This document shows, piece after piece, positions 1 to 8,532 of a DNA stretch of 56,301 nt (position 1 is the first letter of the stretch; every line of letters starts with the position of its first letter). The stretch spans positions 1-56,301 of the forward strand of contig JAHJQI010000100.1 of NCBI GenBank assembly GCA_018819265.1, in the 5' to 3' direction. The notes beneath the pieces are model-generated. The model worked only from the letters and a program-made list of their open reading frames with translations. It did not search any database and was not told the DNA's origin. The stretch is from Alphaproteobacteria bacterium. GTDB taxonomy: Bacteria > Pseudomonadota > Alphaproteobacteria > Rhizobiales > Hyphomicrobiaceae. Both the position numbers and the translations under genes were made by a program.

Positions 1-59
1 GTCCCTGTTTCGTATCAGTCAACCGCTTTCAGGGACTTCTGATCGAAAAGCGGTACTAG
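1..59. repeat. CTAG-ended hairpin, left part cut off by the window edge
   Basis: The right arm (about 30-59) runs from CAGGGACTTCTG to AAAAGCGGTACTAG. Its inner end pairs with GTCCCTG at 1-7 across a 22-nt loop. The rest of the left arm lies outside the window. The stem resembles that of the element at 71-150 (CTAGTACC, GCTTTC, AGAAGT shared). Confidence 0.6.
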
Positions 60-70
60 ATTCAATATTC

Positions 71-150
71 TACTGGTACCCTCTGCTTTCAGAAGTTCGT
101 CAAGGTGGTTGCCGCGAATGACACACGAACTTCTGAAAGCGGGTACTAGT
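71..150. repeat. CTAG-ended bulged hairpin element
   Basis: The outer stem ACTGGTACCC (left) pairs with GGGTACTAGT (right) with one mismatch. A 3-nt bulge (TCT) lies on the left only. The inner stem GCTTTCAGAAGTTCGT is a perfect 16 bp. The 24-nt loop contains TTGCCGCGA, which also occurs in the loop of the element at 45688-45763 on the other strand. Confidence 0.8.
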
Positions 151-172
151 GTAGCGCAAGCGGGGATTTCTC

Positions 173-556
173 ATGACCTATGCGGCAGGCCAGCTCTGGA
201 CCTATAGGACGCCTGCGGGATTTGAACATTCGCGCATCGTTATCGGAGCGGTTGCCACCTGCGGCGATGGCCAGCACATCATTTGCTTTTCGGTAACCGA
301 TGCCCCGCGGACCGGACCGTCAGGTCAAATCGACACGGTCACCATTCCCTTCATTCCGATGAGTGAAGATGCGTTTCAGGCGACCGTCCGCGAACTCGCC
401 GGTCAGGCCGACCCGCCCGACAGCTTTTCGCAAGGCTTGATGGTATGGAGCGAAGACGCCCGCGGGCTCAGCATTTTCACGGTACCATTTGAAGGTTTCA
501 TTGACCGCATGATCGCACTGCAGATGGCGGCGATCGTCGGCCGGCCGGCAGCCTGA
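173..556 (+). CDS. Conserved-looking hypothetical protein, 127 aa
   Basis: This is a soluble protein of 127 residues with no signal peptide or membrane segment. I do not recognise the family. It has alternating hydrophobic and charged stretches typical of a small alpha/beta fold, and an N-terminal motif AAGQLWTYRTPAGFEHSRI that resembles the start of small hypothetical proteins in this order. It begins with ATG just after a CTAG hairpin element, which may therefore hold its promoter or leader. Codon use has strong GC at third positions, which supports a real gene. No function can be given. Confidence 0.7.
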   Translation: MTYAAGQLWTYRTPAGFEHSRIVIGAVATCGDGQHIICFSVTDAPRTGPSGQIDTVTIPFIPMSEDAFQATVRELAGQADPPDSFSQGLMVWSEDARGLSIFTVPFEGFIDRMIALQMAAIVGRPAA

Positions 557-842
557 CCCAGCTCATTCTTCAACCGACTTCAAAATCCCCGTCCCGCTCG
601 GATCAATCGGCATGCCTTTAGCCCTTTAATTGCCATTCCACACGCCAGTCGCCAGCATTAAAATGCTACGCCCCGTGCATCTGTTAACGAAATTAAGAGA
701 TTGCGACCGCCGAACCTACTCGGAACACAAATTATTTTCTCTAATCGACGCTCGATTTCAAGCGTTGTTAACCCGCGATGGCCATCATGACCTTAGTCAA
801 ACTGTCCCAGGGGTGGGGCTCATGTGAGGCGGGGTAGTCAAG
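557..842. other. Intergenic stretch without a supported gene
   Basis: This stretch is AT-richer than its neighbours and contains GTTAACGAAATTAAG around 684, which looks promoter-like. A 65-codon open frame at 630-827 has no coding character that I can defend. Confidence 0.5.
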
Positions 843-1292
843 ATGTCTTCGAAATCGAGTCGCCGAACTGGGTGGCTTTCGTCATTCCTGGCGTTGTTCA
901 CAGTCGGCCGCGCAATGCCAGCCAATACGATTGAAAGGCCGACCGTAATCGCAACCGGTCCTGGACCCGCAACCGCCGAACCTGCCGGAACGGCGGCACA
1001 AGAAACCGGCACGCAAACCGTCATGAATCTCGAACGAGTGGCAAAAACGATCGATTGGGACAAGGCGCGGGAGTTCCAGCTCTCAGCCCGCCTCTCGGTC
1101 AATACGCAACTTAACAGGCCGAAATTCATTCGCCCGGAACCGCGCAAGGTCAAACCCACGCGGGCCGCGGAAATGCGCTGGAAAATCACCGGCAAGACCG
1201 CGTCGCCGGTGACGCAAGCAGGTCTGCAAAGCGCCGTCGTCATCGCCTTCCCTATGAAGGGCGGCGACGGCAAGTTGGCACGAGCAGCCTGA
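843..1292 (+). CDS. Hypothetical protein, 149 aa
   Basis: The 149-residue protein starts at ATG 843. Residues 10-25 form a weak hydrophobic stretch, followed by an Ala/Pro/Thr-rich linker and a basic C-terminal half. I do not recognise a family. An open frame of similar length lies on the other strand (797-1273). I prefer this strand because the residue composition is more protein-like and the reading is not dominated by Arg and Cys. It converges on the next gene with only 36 bases between them. Confidence 0.5.
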   Translation: MSSKSSRRTGWLSSFLALFTVGRAMPANTIERPTVIATGPGPATAEPAGTAAQETGTQTVMNLERVAKTIDWDKAREFQLSARLSVNTQLNRPKFIRPEPRKVKPTRAAEMRWKITGKTASPVTQAGLQSAVVIAFPMKGGDGKLARAA

Positions 1293-1328
1293 CGGCTTCA
1301 CCTTCGCGACCGGGCAGAAAGACAAGGA

Positions 1329-2105
1329 TCAGGCTGCGGATTTTCGCCGCCGCTCCGCGCTCCAGGCTGCTGGTGCGGGGGCTATTGTGCCCGGCCCGCC
1401 GACATCGCTTAAAGCCTCGATCCCTGTCGGATCGAGGCTCCAGCCCCTGGCGACCTGCAGGACCTGATCCTCGGTGGGATACAGCACGAGTTCGCCGCCG
1501 GCATCGCCTTGGCGCTCGCGAACCCCGCGCAGCTCGAATAGCCGCAAGCCGAGCGCACGCTCCTCTTTCGTGATCCGGCCCTTGTTCCAGACGACGCCTT
1601 CGTCGTTGACGGCGAACGCCCGCACCAGCTTTCCATCCTTCACGCGGACCCAGGCGAAAAAATCGATCAGCGGGTAAGTGAAGTAGTACTGCACATCGCG
1701 ATATTGCCGGCTGAGAGACAGTAGCAACGGCGTCAGCTTGTCGACGAACGCTGCCCCGACAGGATGCGGCAGACCGAGCCCGACGACGAACGTCCAGCCA
1801 TCGACCGGAGGCGTCACATAGATATGCGACCCGCCGAGCCGGTCGTCGTACACCGTTCCAATTCCCGAGTTCCAGTTGGCCGGCATCCGGATGTCGAGGC
1901 CAAGCGACCTCGCAAGTCCGGCGCTATCCTCTGTGCGCACGGCAAGCCAAGCCATCTTGTAACCGAACGACTTCGGTGAATCGGGCTCATGCTCGACGCG
2001 GAAATGATTAGTACGCTGGCCCCGTTCGGTCTGCACCGACGCCGCGTAAATGATCAAAAGAATTCCCGCGGCCAAACCGATTAGGATCGTCATCCCGGCC
2101 CTCAT
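1329..2105 (-). CDS. Membrane-anchored hypothetical protein
   Basis: About 258 residues with one N-terminal membrane segment (residues 4-24, rich in Ile, Leu and Ala) and a long exported or periplasmic domain. A motif AWLAVRTEDSAGLARSLGL followed by a Trp/Tyr-rich region recurs in uncharacterised bacterial proteins, but I cannot name the family or a reaction. I chose the ATG at 2105 rather than the GTG codons just upstream (to 2114); the hydrophobic segment follows either start at once. The C-terminus is Ala/Pro-rich and probably disordered. Confidence 0.7.
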   Translation of the reverse strand: MRAGMTILIGLAAGILLIIYAASVQTERGQRTNHFRVEHEPDSPKSFGYKMAWLAVRTEDSAGLARSLGLDIRMPANWNSGIGTVYDDRLGGSHIYVTPPVDGWTFVVGLGLPHPVGAAFVDKLTPLLLSLSRQYRDVQYYFTYPLIDFFAWVRVKDGKLVRAFAVNDEGVVWNKGRITKEERALGLRLFELRGVRERQGDAGGELVLYPTEDQVLQVARGWSLDPTGIEALSDVGGPGTIAPAPAAWSAERRRKSAA

Positions 2106-2658
2106 CACCACCACTTTCCGCTCTTAATTGAGTCATGCGGACTTGGGAACACCGTTGTCGGGCCGGCTGGGGATAAATGCTCTAATCGCTCAAGAATGAG
2201 GCCACGCCATCGGCTACGGACCCGGCCGCCGGTCGGCACCGTCATCAGCGAAGAAAACGAGGCCAGCCAGGCCCAACGGCTCGGCAGCGGGGAAGCGCCG
2301 GTCTCGGCAACCTGGCTGGCCTCTGGTCGAGCGGCGCCAAAGAGAGGGCTGACAGGCGGATACGCTCGAACGGAAATGGACCGCGCAACACAATTCGTCC
2401 AACGCTTGCGGTCTCTTTCGCCGCAAGATCTATCGCGAGGATGTGTAGGCATTGCGACAATTGCGGATTCGGCATTTTTCAAGGCTTATTTGGCTGGCGG
2501 CTGTGGATAACTCTACCCGATGGCGAACTGGCAGATTAACTCGGACATCGTCTTACCGATGTTCGTAATTAGTGCCGCGCAAACGTCGAACGATTAGAAT
2601 TCGTGTTGGCCGGTCAGGGCGTTACCGGCCTATCCCATCACTTCGAGGAGATCACTGG
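2106..2658. other. Intergenic region with a 13-bp inverted repeat
   Basis: GAGGCCAGCCAGG (2259-2271) is exactly complementary to CCTGGCTGGCCTC (2311-2323) across 39 nt. Short open frames on both strands (for example 2196-2510 plus and 2105-2482 minus) are unconvincing. A further inverted repeat, CGGACATCG/CGATGTTCG, lies at about 2543-2566 upstream of the AIM24-family gene. Confidence 0.5.
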
Positions 2659-3501
2659 ATGTCCAATTCCGTCCCTTCCGTCGGCCCAGCTGTCCATCAT
2701 CGCAGGCCCGGCATCGCCGACGACGTCGATTTCGAAATCAAGGGCCAGGAGATGCAATTCGTCGAAATCGAACTCGATCCGGGTGAAAGCGCGATCGCTG
2801 AAGCGGGCGCCATGATGTTCAAGGACGTGAGCGTCCACATGGACACCATCTTCGGCGACGGCTCGAAGCCGCAAACCGGCATATTCGGTTCGATCATGGG
2901 CGCTGGAAAGCGGCTGCTGACGGGCGAAAGCTTGTTCATGACGGTTTTCACCCACCAGGGCCAGGGCAAGGCGCGCGTCGCATTTGCAGCGCCCTACCCG
3001 GGAACGGTGCTGCCGTTTCATCTGACCGACCTCGGCGGCACCCTGATCTGCCAGAAGGATGCATTCTTGTGCGCCGCCCGCGGCGTCTCCGTCGGAATGC
3101 ATTTCCAGAAGCGCATAATGACCGGCCTTTTCGGCGGCGAGGGCTTCATCATGCAGAAACTTGAAGGCGACGGCTTCGCTTTCATTCACGTCGGCGGCGC
3201 TGTGATCGAACGCGAGCTGGGTCCAGGCGAAGAACTTCACGTCGACACTGGATGTCTGGCCGCCATGACCTCGACGGTCGATTTCGACATCGTCCGCGCC
3301 GGTTCGGTAAAATCGATGATTTTCGGCGGCGAAGGCGTCTTCTTCGCCCACCTTCGCGGACCTGGAAAGGTGTGGCTGCAGTCGCTGCCCTTCTCGCGGC
3401 TGGCTGGACGCGTCCTCGCCAACATGGGACCGACAGGCGGCACCGGGGAAGGGTCGGTTCTCGGACCACTCGGCGGCATGTTCGATGGCGACAACTCATA
3501 A
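2659..3501 (+). CDS. AIM24 / TIGR00266 family protein
   Basis: This 280-residue protein belongs to the AIM24 family (tryptophan RNA-binding attenuator-like fold), whose bacterial members are widespread but poorly understood. Family features visible here are the opening IKGQEMQFVEIELDPGES, the motif AEAGAMMF, the Gly-rich segment FGSIMGAGKRLLTGESLFM and repeated Gly-turn beta strands to the end. The open frame extends upstream to 2572, but the ATG at 2659 has a good ribosome site (GAGGAG at 2645-2650) and gives the usual family start. No membrane segment is evident, and a cytoplasmic location is inferred. Confidence 0.9.
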   Translation: MSNSVPSVGPAVHHRRPGIADDVDFEIKGQEMQFVEIELDPGESAIAEAGAMMFKDVSVHMDTIFGDGSKPQTGIFGSIMGAGKRLLTGESLFMTVFTHQGQGKARVAFAAPYPGTVLPFHLTDLGGTLICQKDAFLCAARGVSVGMHFQKRIMTGLFGGEGFIMQKLEGDGFAFIHVGGAVIERELGPGEELHVDTGCLAAMTSTVDFDIVRAGSVKSMIFGGEGVFFAHLRGPGKVWLQSLPFSRLAGRVLANMGPTGGTGEGSVLGPLGGMFDGDNS

Positions 3502-3541
3502 GGATCGATGACCCCATTAAGACCGCGCCCCATAAATAAAA

Positions 3542-3565
3542 AACCGGAGCCTCGCGGCTCCGGTT
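3542..3565 (-). terminator. Rho-independent terminator of the porin gene
   Basis: AACCGGAGCC and GGCTCCGGTT form a perfect 10-bp stem around TCGC. Read on the minus strand the hairpin is followed by TTTTTTATTTATG, a good U-tract. On the plus strand there is no T-run, so it serves the minus-strand porin gene that ends at 3681. Confidence 0.85.
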
Positions 3566-3680
3566 CAGTTCAGACGGGATGTGGGGGACCACAACAACCG
3601 CACTGGCGGTCAGTCTGGGGAATAAAGTCGAGAGGCGCTGGGCAGCCGACATGAGAACCGTCGGCTGCTCATTCTGGTGA

Positions 3681-4499
3681 TCAGGGAAGCGCAACCTTCG
3701 CACTGAACACAAACCGCTCATCACAAAGCCCGCGGTCTGCACAGAAATCGGCGCCATTCGAGTCTGTGTCGTGGTACCTGAAGTCAAGCGTAAGCTTCTC
3801 GACAGCTACACTGAGACCAACATTCCAATACGTATAATCAAGCGCATCAGCATCGAAGTAATACGAACCAATGGTACCACTGATGCTAGGCGAGAAAATA
3901 CCCACGCTCGGAAGTTCATAAGCAGCAATCAACTCGGGGGTCCAAGCTTCCCCGGACTCAGCAAACTGATCGGGAGAATAGTAGACCGCACCGGTCAAGC
4001 TCAGTTTACCGATGGAGTAGCTCGCACCCGCTTTGATTTCCAAGTAATCCAGGTCTGCACCTGCAAGGTGCTCAGCTCCCGGATAGAGATAGCCGATGAC
4101 CCCGAGATCAAAGCCGACAGGACCAAGTTTGGGCTTTATGCCGCCGTAAACATCCACTTCGACAGTCGCATCACCGCTCCCAGTCCCACCGTCACCCCGA
4201 ACGAAATCTACTCCGGAAGCCCATACGCCTGCGTAAAAAATTCCGTAGGAAGCATCGATGCCACCCTGTACTGTTGGATCTTCTAGGGTCTGCGATATGC
4301 CGCGGAAAACGTAATCCGACGTGCCGCCGATATTGAATGCCAACTCGAACGATCGGCCGCTATCGGCCATCGGTGCATCCTTGATGCTTCCGGCTGCTTC
4401 GCGGTTGAACCAGTCGCCCGCGTTGGCAGGCGTTGCAGCGACTGCCCCGGCGAGAGCCAAGGCAACTGCAGAACTTATGAGCCCCAGTTTCGTATTCAT
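3681..4499 (-). CDS. TorF-family putative porin (Gcw_chp/TIGR02001 type)
   Basis: The 272-residue protein has a Sec signal peptide ending near ANAGDWF. The mature part starts with the family hallmark FNIGGTSDYVFRGISQT and continues with alternating amphipathic beta strands with many Gly, Tyr and Asp residues, ending in FVFSAKVALP, which suits an outer-membrane barrel. The longer frame to 4517 begins ATGGGGGTTACT; the G-run there serves as ribosome site for the ATG at 4499, so I chose the latter. A strong terminator follows at 3542-3565. The gene is monocistronic, consistent with an abundant porin. Confidence 0.9.
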   Translation of the reverse strand: MNTKLGLISSAVALALAGAVAATPANAGDWFNREAAGSIKDAPMADSGRSFELAFNIGGTSDYVFRGISQTLEDPTVQGGIDASYGIFYAGVWASGVDFVRGDGGTGSGDATVEVDVYGGIKPKLGPVGFDLGVIGYLYPGAEHLAGADLDYLEIKAGASYSIGKLSLTGAVYYSPDQFAESGEAWTPELIAAYELPSVGIFSPSISGTIGSYYFDADALDYTYWNVGLSVAVEKLTLDFRYHDTDSNGADFCADRGLCDERFVFSAKVALP

Positions 4500-4902
4500 T
4501 TGTCGAGTAACCCCCATTCAGGACATGCGTGTTTGGTCAAAGTCACCGCTGCACGGATGCCCCGCTGCGATGTCGCCGATCATTTGACGAAGCGTCGTTG
4601 AATGTAGAGAACGGGATCGCACCGAGATTCACAACTGGAATTGGCCGGAAGGTCGCTCTACTCGGCCCGCTTGTAGTCGAACAGCAACAAAACGAAGATT
4701 TTGAACAAATCGCGCGCAATCTGCTCTGAAATGACGCCTGTTGATTACTTGCGGAATGACTCAAAAATAGGCGGAATGCTCAAAGCATAGGCAGTGGTTG
4801 CGTCTGCCAGCAAAGGCCGGGAAATTCGCGCCCCTGGTCCTTCTGCCAGCCATGTGCGTTATGGCTGTCTGTAACCCCAACTACGCGAGATCAGCCGCCC
4901 CG
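4500..4902. other. Divergent intergenic region between porin and SDR genes
   Basis: This region must hold the porin promoter and leader (minus strand) and the SDR promoter (plus strand). Open frames here (for example 4543-4764 minus) have no recognisable features. I see no clear operator. Confidence 0.4.
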
Positions 4903-5652
4903 ATGACCGCCCCGCACGAGAACGAAACGCTTCCCTCGATCGCGCTCATCACGGGAGCGGCGCGCCGCATCGGCCGCGCAATTTCCCTCGCGCTTGCAGC
5001 CGACGGCTGGCAGATCCTCATCCATCACAATGCGTCGTCTGCCGAAGCCCATGAACTCGCTGAATCAATCGAGCGAAGCGGCGGCCGCGCCGTGCCGCTG
5101 CAATGCGATCTGACGCAGCAGGACAAGGTCGAATTGCTGCTCGAAAAATGCGATCGCGTGCTGGGCCGCCCGACCTGCCTGATCAACAATGCTTCAGCGT
5201 TTTTCGACGATACCGCAGCGTCGCTCGACGCTGAAATCTGGGATGCGCACATGCACGCAAACCTGCGCGCACCCGTTTTTCTTTCGATGGCGTTCGCCCG
5301 CCAGCTTCCCGCAGGCGAAAACGGAAACATCATCAACATCATAGACCAGCGCGTTCTCCGCCCCACGCCCGAGTACTTCTCCTACACGATTTCCAAGGCC
5401 GCCCTGTGGACGGCCACCCAGACGCTGGCCCAGGCTTTTGCGCCGATGATTCGCGTCAACGCCATAGGCCCAGGCCCCGTCCTCCAGAGCGTTCACCAGA
5501 GCGACACCGATTTTGCCGCAGAGATTGCCGGGACGCTCCTGAAGCGAGCCTGCCCTCCAGACGAGATCGCCAATTCGGTTCGTTTCATTCTCGCTTCGCC
5601 ATCGATGACCGGCCAGCTGATCACGCTCGACAGCGGCCAGCACCTCACTTGA
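4903..5652 (+). CDS. SDR-family oxidoreductase, FolM/pteridine-reductase-like
   Basis: The 249-residue protein has a Rossmann fold. The NAD(P)-binding motif is TGAARRIG (residues 17-24); the TGxxxRIG form is typical of FolM and pteridine reductases, which act on dihydromonapterin or dihydrobiopterin. NNASAFF and the catalytic YTISK follow. An in-frame TTG at 4798 would add 35 residues that look like a signal peptide, but SDRs of this type are cytoplasmic and start just before the Rossmann strand, so the ATG at 4903 is preferred. Its neighbourhood with uvrC is common in this order. The substrate is inferred, not shown. Confidence 0.85.
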   Translation: MTAPHENETLPSIALITGAARRIGRAISLALAADGWQILIHHNASSAEAHELAESIERSGGRAVPLQCDLTQQDKVELLLEKCDRVLGRPTCLINNASAFFDDTAASLDAEIWDAHMHANLRAPVFLSMAFARQLPAGENGNIINIIDQRVLRPTPEYFSYTISKAALWTATQTLAQAFAPMIRVNAIGPGPVLQSVHQSDTDFAAEIAGTLLKRACPPDEIANSVRFILASPSMTGQLITLDSGQHLT

Positions 5653-5950
5653 TGGGCTTCAGGAGCGAAGGGTCGCAACGCTGCTCAGGTATCGGGTTTG
5701 CCGGACTTGCGGCGCAATATTGGCTTGATCCCGCCCTCTAATCATCCTTTGGAAGGCCATTCGCCACATTTCGTCCCCGGCCTGCCCGCACTAGCGCCCC
5801 ATTGATCCTGCAAGAACCCCTCGTTGGCGGGGGAATCAGCAGTGAAACGCCGGGTTTAAACCGTCCGTTAATCTTAACAAATTATGACATGTGCCAAGCG
5901 TTGTATCGCCGTCTTGTCACGACTGTCAGCCACCCTTCTGAAGGTGCCCC
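5653..5950. promoter_or_regulatory. Probable promoter region of the glucosaminidase-like gene
   Basis: An AT-rich patch GTTAATCTTAACAAATTATG lies at about 5868-5887, some 65-85 bases before the next start codon. It is rich in TTAA half-sites but does not match TTAA-N7-TTAA. No gene is supported in this stretch. Confidence 0.35.
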
Positions 5951-7138
5951 ATGCTGAGCCGAACCCGAGTCTACGCCCTCGCCACCGCGATCGTCGTAAT
6001 CTCCTCGCCTGCGATGGCGGCTTCGCTACCCGAGATCGAAACCTCGGCAAAAAACCAGGTTCCAGCCTGCGTCACACCGGGCCGCATCGGCGCGTTCCTG
6101 AAATCGCGCAACCCATCTCTGCACCAGCGCTATGAGGATCTCGGCGTCTACTACATGCGCCACGGGGATAATCTCAAGATCCGCTGGGACATGGCCCTCT
6201 ATCAAATGGTCGTCGAAACCAACACGCTACGCTACACCGGTGATGTGCGCCCCGAGCAGTTCAACTTCGCCGGATTGGGAGCGACCGGCGGCGGCGTCAA
6301 GGGCGAGCGCTTCAAGACGATCTCCGATGGCGTCCAGGCCCACCTTGAGCACGTCGCCATGTATGCCGGCAAGCGCATCGACAACCCTGTCGCAGAACGC
6401 ACCCGCAAGGTTCAGGAATGGGAAGTCCTGGTTCCCTACCAGCGCTCGCTGTCCGGCCCGATGACCTTCTCCCAGCTCGGCAGCAAATGGGCGCCGAGCG
6501 ACCGCGGTTATTCCGAGGACATCCAGTCGATCGCCGACGAATTCAGTTCTTCCTTCTGCAACGCCCCCGACCCCCGTCCCGAGCAGGTCGCCCTCGCACG
6601 CGGCACCACATCGACCGCGAGCAAGTCCGCGCCCCCGGCGGCAAAGAAGATCGAAACGGTCGCCACCGCCGCAGTATTGGCTCCGGAAACGTCCGACACG
6701 CGTTCCGCCCTCGGCGCCGGATCGCTGGTCGGTCTCTCCAAATCCGCTCAGACCGCGCGTGACGCCGCCGCCCAGACGCCACCCGCGCTCATCAATGACA
6801 AGGCCGGCGACAGTCCGCGCGACGCCGCTGAAGTCGACCAGCCCGATCCCATCAAGACCGCAATGGCCGCCGGACAGGCGAAGTCGGTCGACGCCAAGCC
6901 CGTCCCTGGCAAATGCCGTGTCTGGACCGCGAGCTACGGCGGCGCAAAGGCCATCATCATCAAGGCCCCCGGCGATGGCATGATCAATTACACCGTGCTC
7001 GACGTCCACACCGGCAAGGAACAGCGCCAGGCCGATGCCTATATCGCCGCCTACGCCAAGGGTGGAGAATCGATCGGCGAGTTCGCCAGCCCGAATGCCG
7101 CCCTCGACAAGGCTTTCGAGCTCTGTCCGGACAAGTAG
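5951..7138 (+). CDS. Exported glucosaminidase-domain protein (putative murein hydrolase)
   Basis: 395 residues. Residues 1-23 form a signal peptide ending SSPAMAA. Residues about 35-200 match the endo-beta-N-acetylglucosaminidase (LytD-like) fold: DMALYQMVVETNTLRY, then FNFAGLGATGGG and RFKTISDGVQAHLEH. The Glu in VVETN is the candidate acid catalyst. A Pro/Ala/Thr-rich linker (about 210-315) joins a C-terminal domain of about 80 residues (CRVWTASYGGAKAIII...), possibly SPOR-like in layout but not firmly assigned. A periplasmic role in peptidoglycan cleavage is inferred from the family. Confidence 0.85.
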   Translation: MLSRTRVYALATAIVVISSPAMAASLPEIETSAKNQVPACVTPGRIGAFLKSRNPSLHQRYEDLGVYYMRHGDNLKIRWDMALYQMVVETNTLRYTGDVRPEQFNFAGLGATGGGVKGERFKTISDGVQAHLEHVAMYAGKRIDNPVAERTRKVQEWEVLVPYQRSLSGPMTFSQLGSKWAPSDRGYSEDIQSIADEFSSSFCNAPDPRPEQVALARGTTSTASKSAPPAAKKIETVATAAVLAPETSDTRSALGAGSLVGLSKSAQTARDAAAQTPPALINDKAGDSPRDAAEVDQPDPIKTAMAAGQAKSVDAKPVPGKCRVWTASYGGAKAIIIKAPGDGMINYTVLDVHTGKEQRQADAYIAAYAKGGESIGEFASPNAALDKAFELCPDK

Positions 7139-7235
7139 CGGCGTCGGTTCGGCGACGGACTTCGGCATCGAGCCGCCGCAGTAGGGGATGTTGCAATGCC
7201 GAGCGGAGAATGCGGACGCGACCGACAATGCACTC

Positions 7236-8252
7236 CTATGGAGTTCTATCCGGCCCAAGGTAGTTGACCGCCGCCGTCGACAACGCCCCGCCGACGACGC
7301 ACGGAATACCGAACTGAACCTGCCCGAGCACGCTCGCGACAACGCAGCCCAGCGCCAAGGCCGTCGTGCCGTAGTTGCCCCACTTGCTCCAATCGCGCGC
7401 ATTTTGCGGACCGCCAGCCCGCAAGGTATCGATGCGCTTCAGGGCATCTTCGCGCAAGCGCCCGATTTCGTAGAGTTCTGCGGCCTCGATGACGTCGCGC
7501 AATTGCCGCCGCACCGCTTCGTCCTGATGGTTCATCTGCACCTTGGCGAGGTCGAGCAGGTTCTTGTCGCGCGCCGCGTTGCTGGCAAACGTCCACTTCG
7601 CCATGGAACCGATCGTCAGTTTCTCGATGTCGTTCTTATCCTCCGCCCACGCCAGCGCGGAGATGATGCGGATGCCCGGCTCCCACGCCCCCGTCGCGAA
7701 GTAATAGCCCCAGTGCGCATCGATCACGAACGGGTCGTCCATCGACAGTTCGCCGAGCGTCTTGCCGTCGCCATAGAGGTATTTGCCAACGAGAACCTTG
7801 CGCGCCGGCATTCTCTCGACGAACTGCTCCAACAGCTCCTTCCAGTCCGGCAGGCCCGAAAACGCGATCGCCTTGATCAGGACGACCTGCTGCACCGGCG
7901 GCATCGGAAACATCTCGGCGATGAGTTCGGGCGCCTTCACCTGGTTCTCGCCGATCACACCGGCAATGAAGCCGGTATAGACGCCGGCCTTCTCCGGGTC
8001 GCTGAGAGCGCCAAGCCGCACCATCGCCGTGACGAGGCCGGGCACCTGCGCCGGTGTCTTGTTCTCGCGGTAGTCGTTGATGAAGCGCAGGACGTCGTCT
8101 TCCTTGCCGAACCTGTCCGCGCCCTTGGTTCCGGAGCGAGCGGCATGGTCCGCCGCCGCCGTCGGCGCCAGGCTGTAGCTCTGCGCACGCGCTTCGCCGG
8201 CTGTAACAAGACCGGCCGCCACGACGGCGAGCAGAACGGCAAACTCATTCAT
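7236..8252 (-). CDS. Exported hypothetical protein with C-terminal membrane segments
   Basis: 338 residues from the ATG at 8252 (a longer frame reaches 8273). The signal peptide is MNEFAVLLAVVAAGLVTA. The body is mostly helical, with motifs FINDYRENKTPAQVPGLV, QQVVLIKAIAFSGLPDW and a Trp-rich segment DAHWGYYFATGAWEPG. The C-terminus (about 290-335) has two short hydrophobic segments rich in Gly, Ala and Val. I do not recognise the family. It converges with the glucosaminidase-like gene and is divergent from uvrC, so it is probably transcribed alone. Confidence 0.75.
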   Translation of the reverse strand: MNEFAVLLAVVAAGLVTAGEARAQSYSLAPTAAADHAARSGTKGADRFGKEDDVLRFINDYRENKTPAQVPGLVTAMVRLGALSDPEKAGVYTGFIAGVIGENQVKAPELIAEMFPMPPVQQVVLIKAIAFSGLPDWKELLEQFVERMPARKVLVGKYLYGDGKTLGELSMDDPFVIDAHWGYYFATGAWEPGIRIISALAWAEDKNDIEKLTIGSMAKWTFASNAARDKNLLDLAKVQMNHQDEAVRRQLRDVIEAAELYEIGRLREDALKRIDTLRAGGPQNARDWSKWGNYGTTALALGCVVASVLGQVQFGIPCVVGGALSTAAVNYLGPDRTP

Positions 8253-8532
8253 TGCAGGTCGCACGTGGGTCATTGAACCCTGCCAGTGTTCTGGATTTAG
8301 ACGCTTGATTGCCGGGCGAATGCCGTCAAGCGGCTGTGACTCCGGATCGGAAGCCGAAGCTTGCTGTTTTCCGGGGAAGACGCCTTGGGATCGAAGCCTC
8401 GGAGTTGGAAAACCATTTCCAAGCGGTAGTTTTCCCCCACAAGAACCCGCAATCCGGCCCTTTTACGGCCAATCCGGTCGCACGGCGTCACGATCGCTTG
8501 ACTGAGCCTCGGCCCCGACCAATGTTCCCCCC

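Noticed and set aside
797..1273. 158-codon open frame on the minus strand
   Set aside because: It overlaps the plus-strand frame at 843-1292; its Cys/Arg-rich reading is less protein-like. The choice is not certain.
4798..4902. N-terminal extension of the SDR with a signal-like segment
   Set aside because: It would need a TTG start; FolM-like enzymes are cytoplasmic and begin close to the Rossmann motif.
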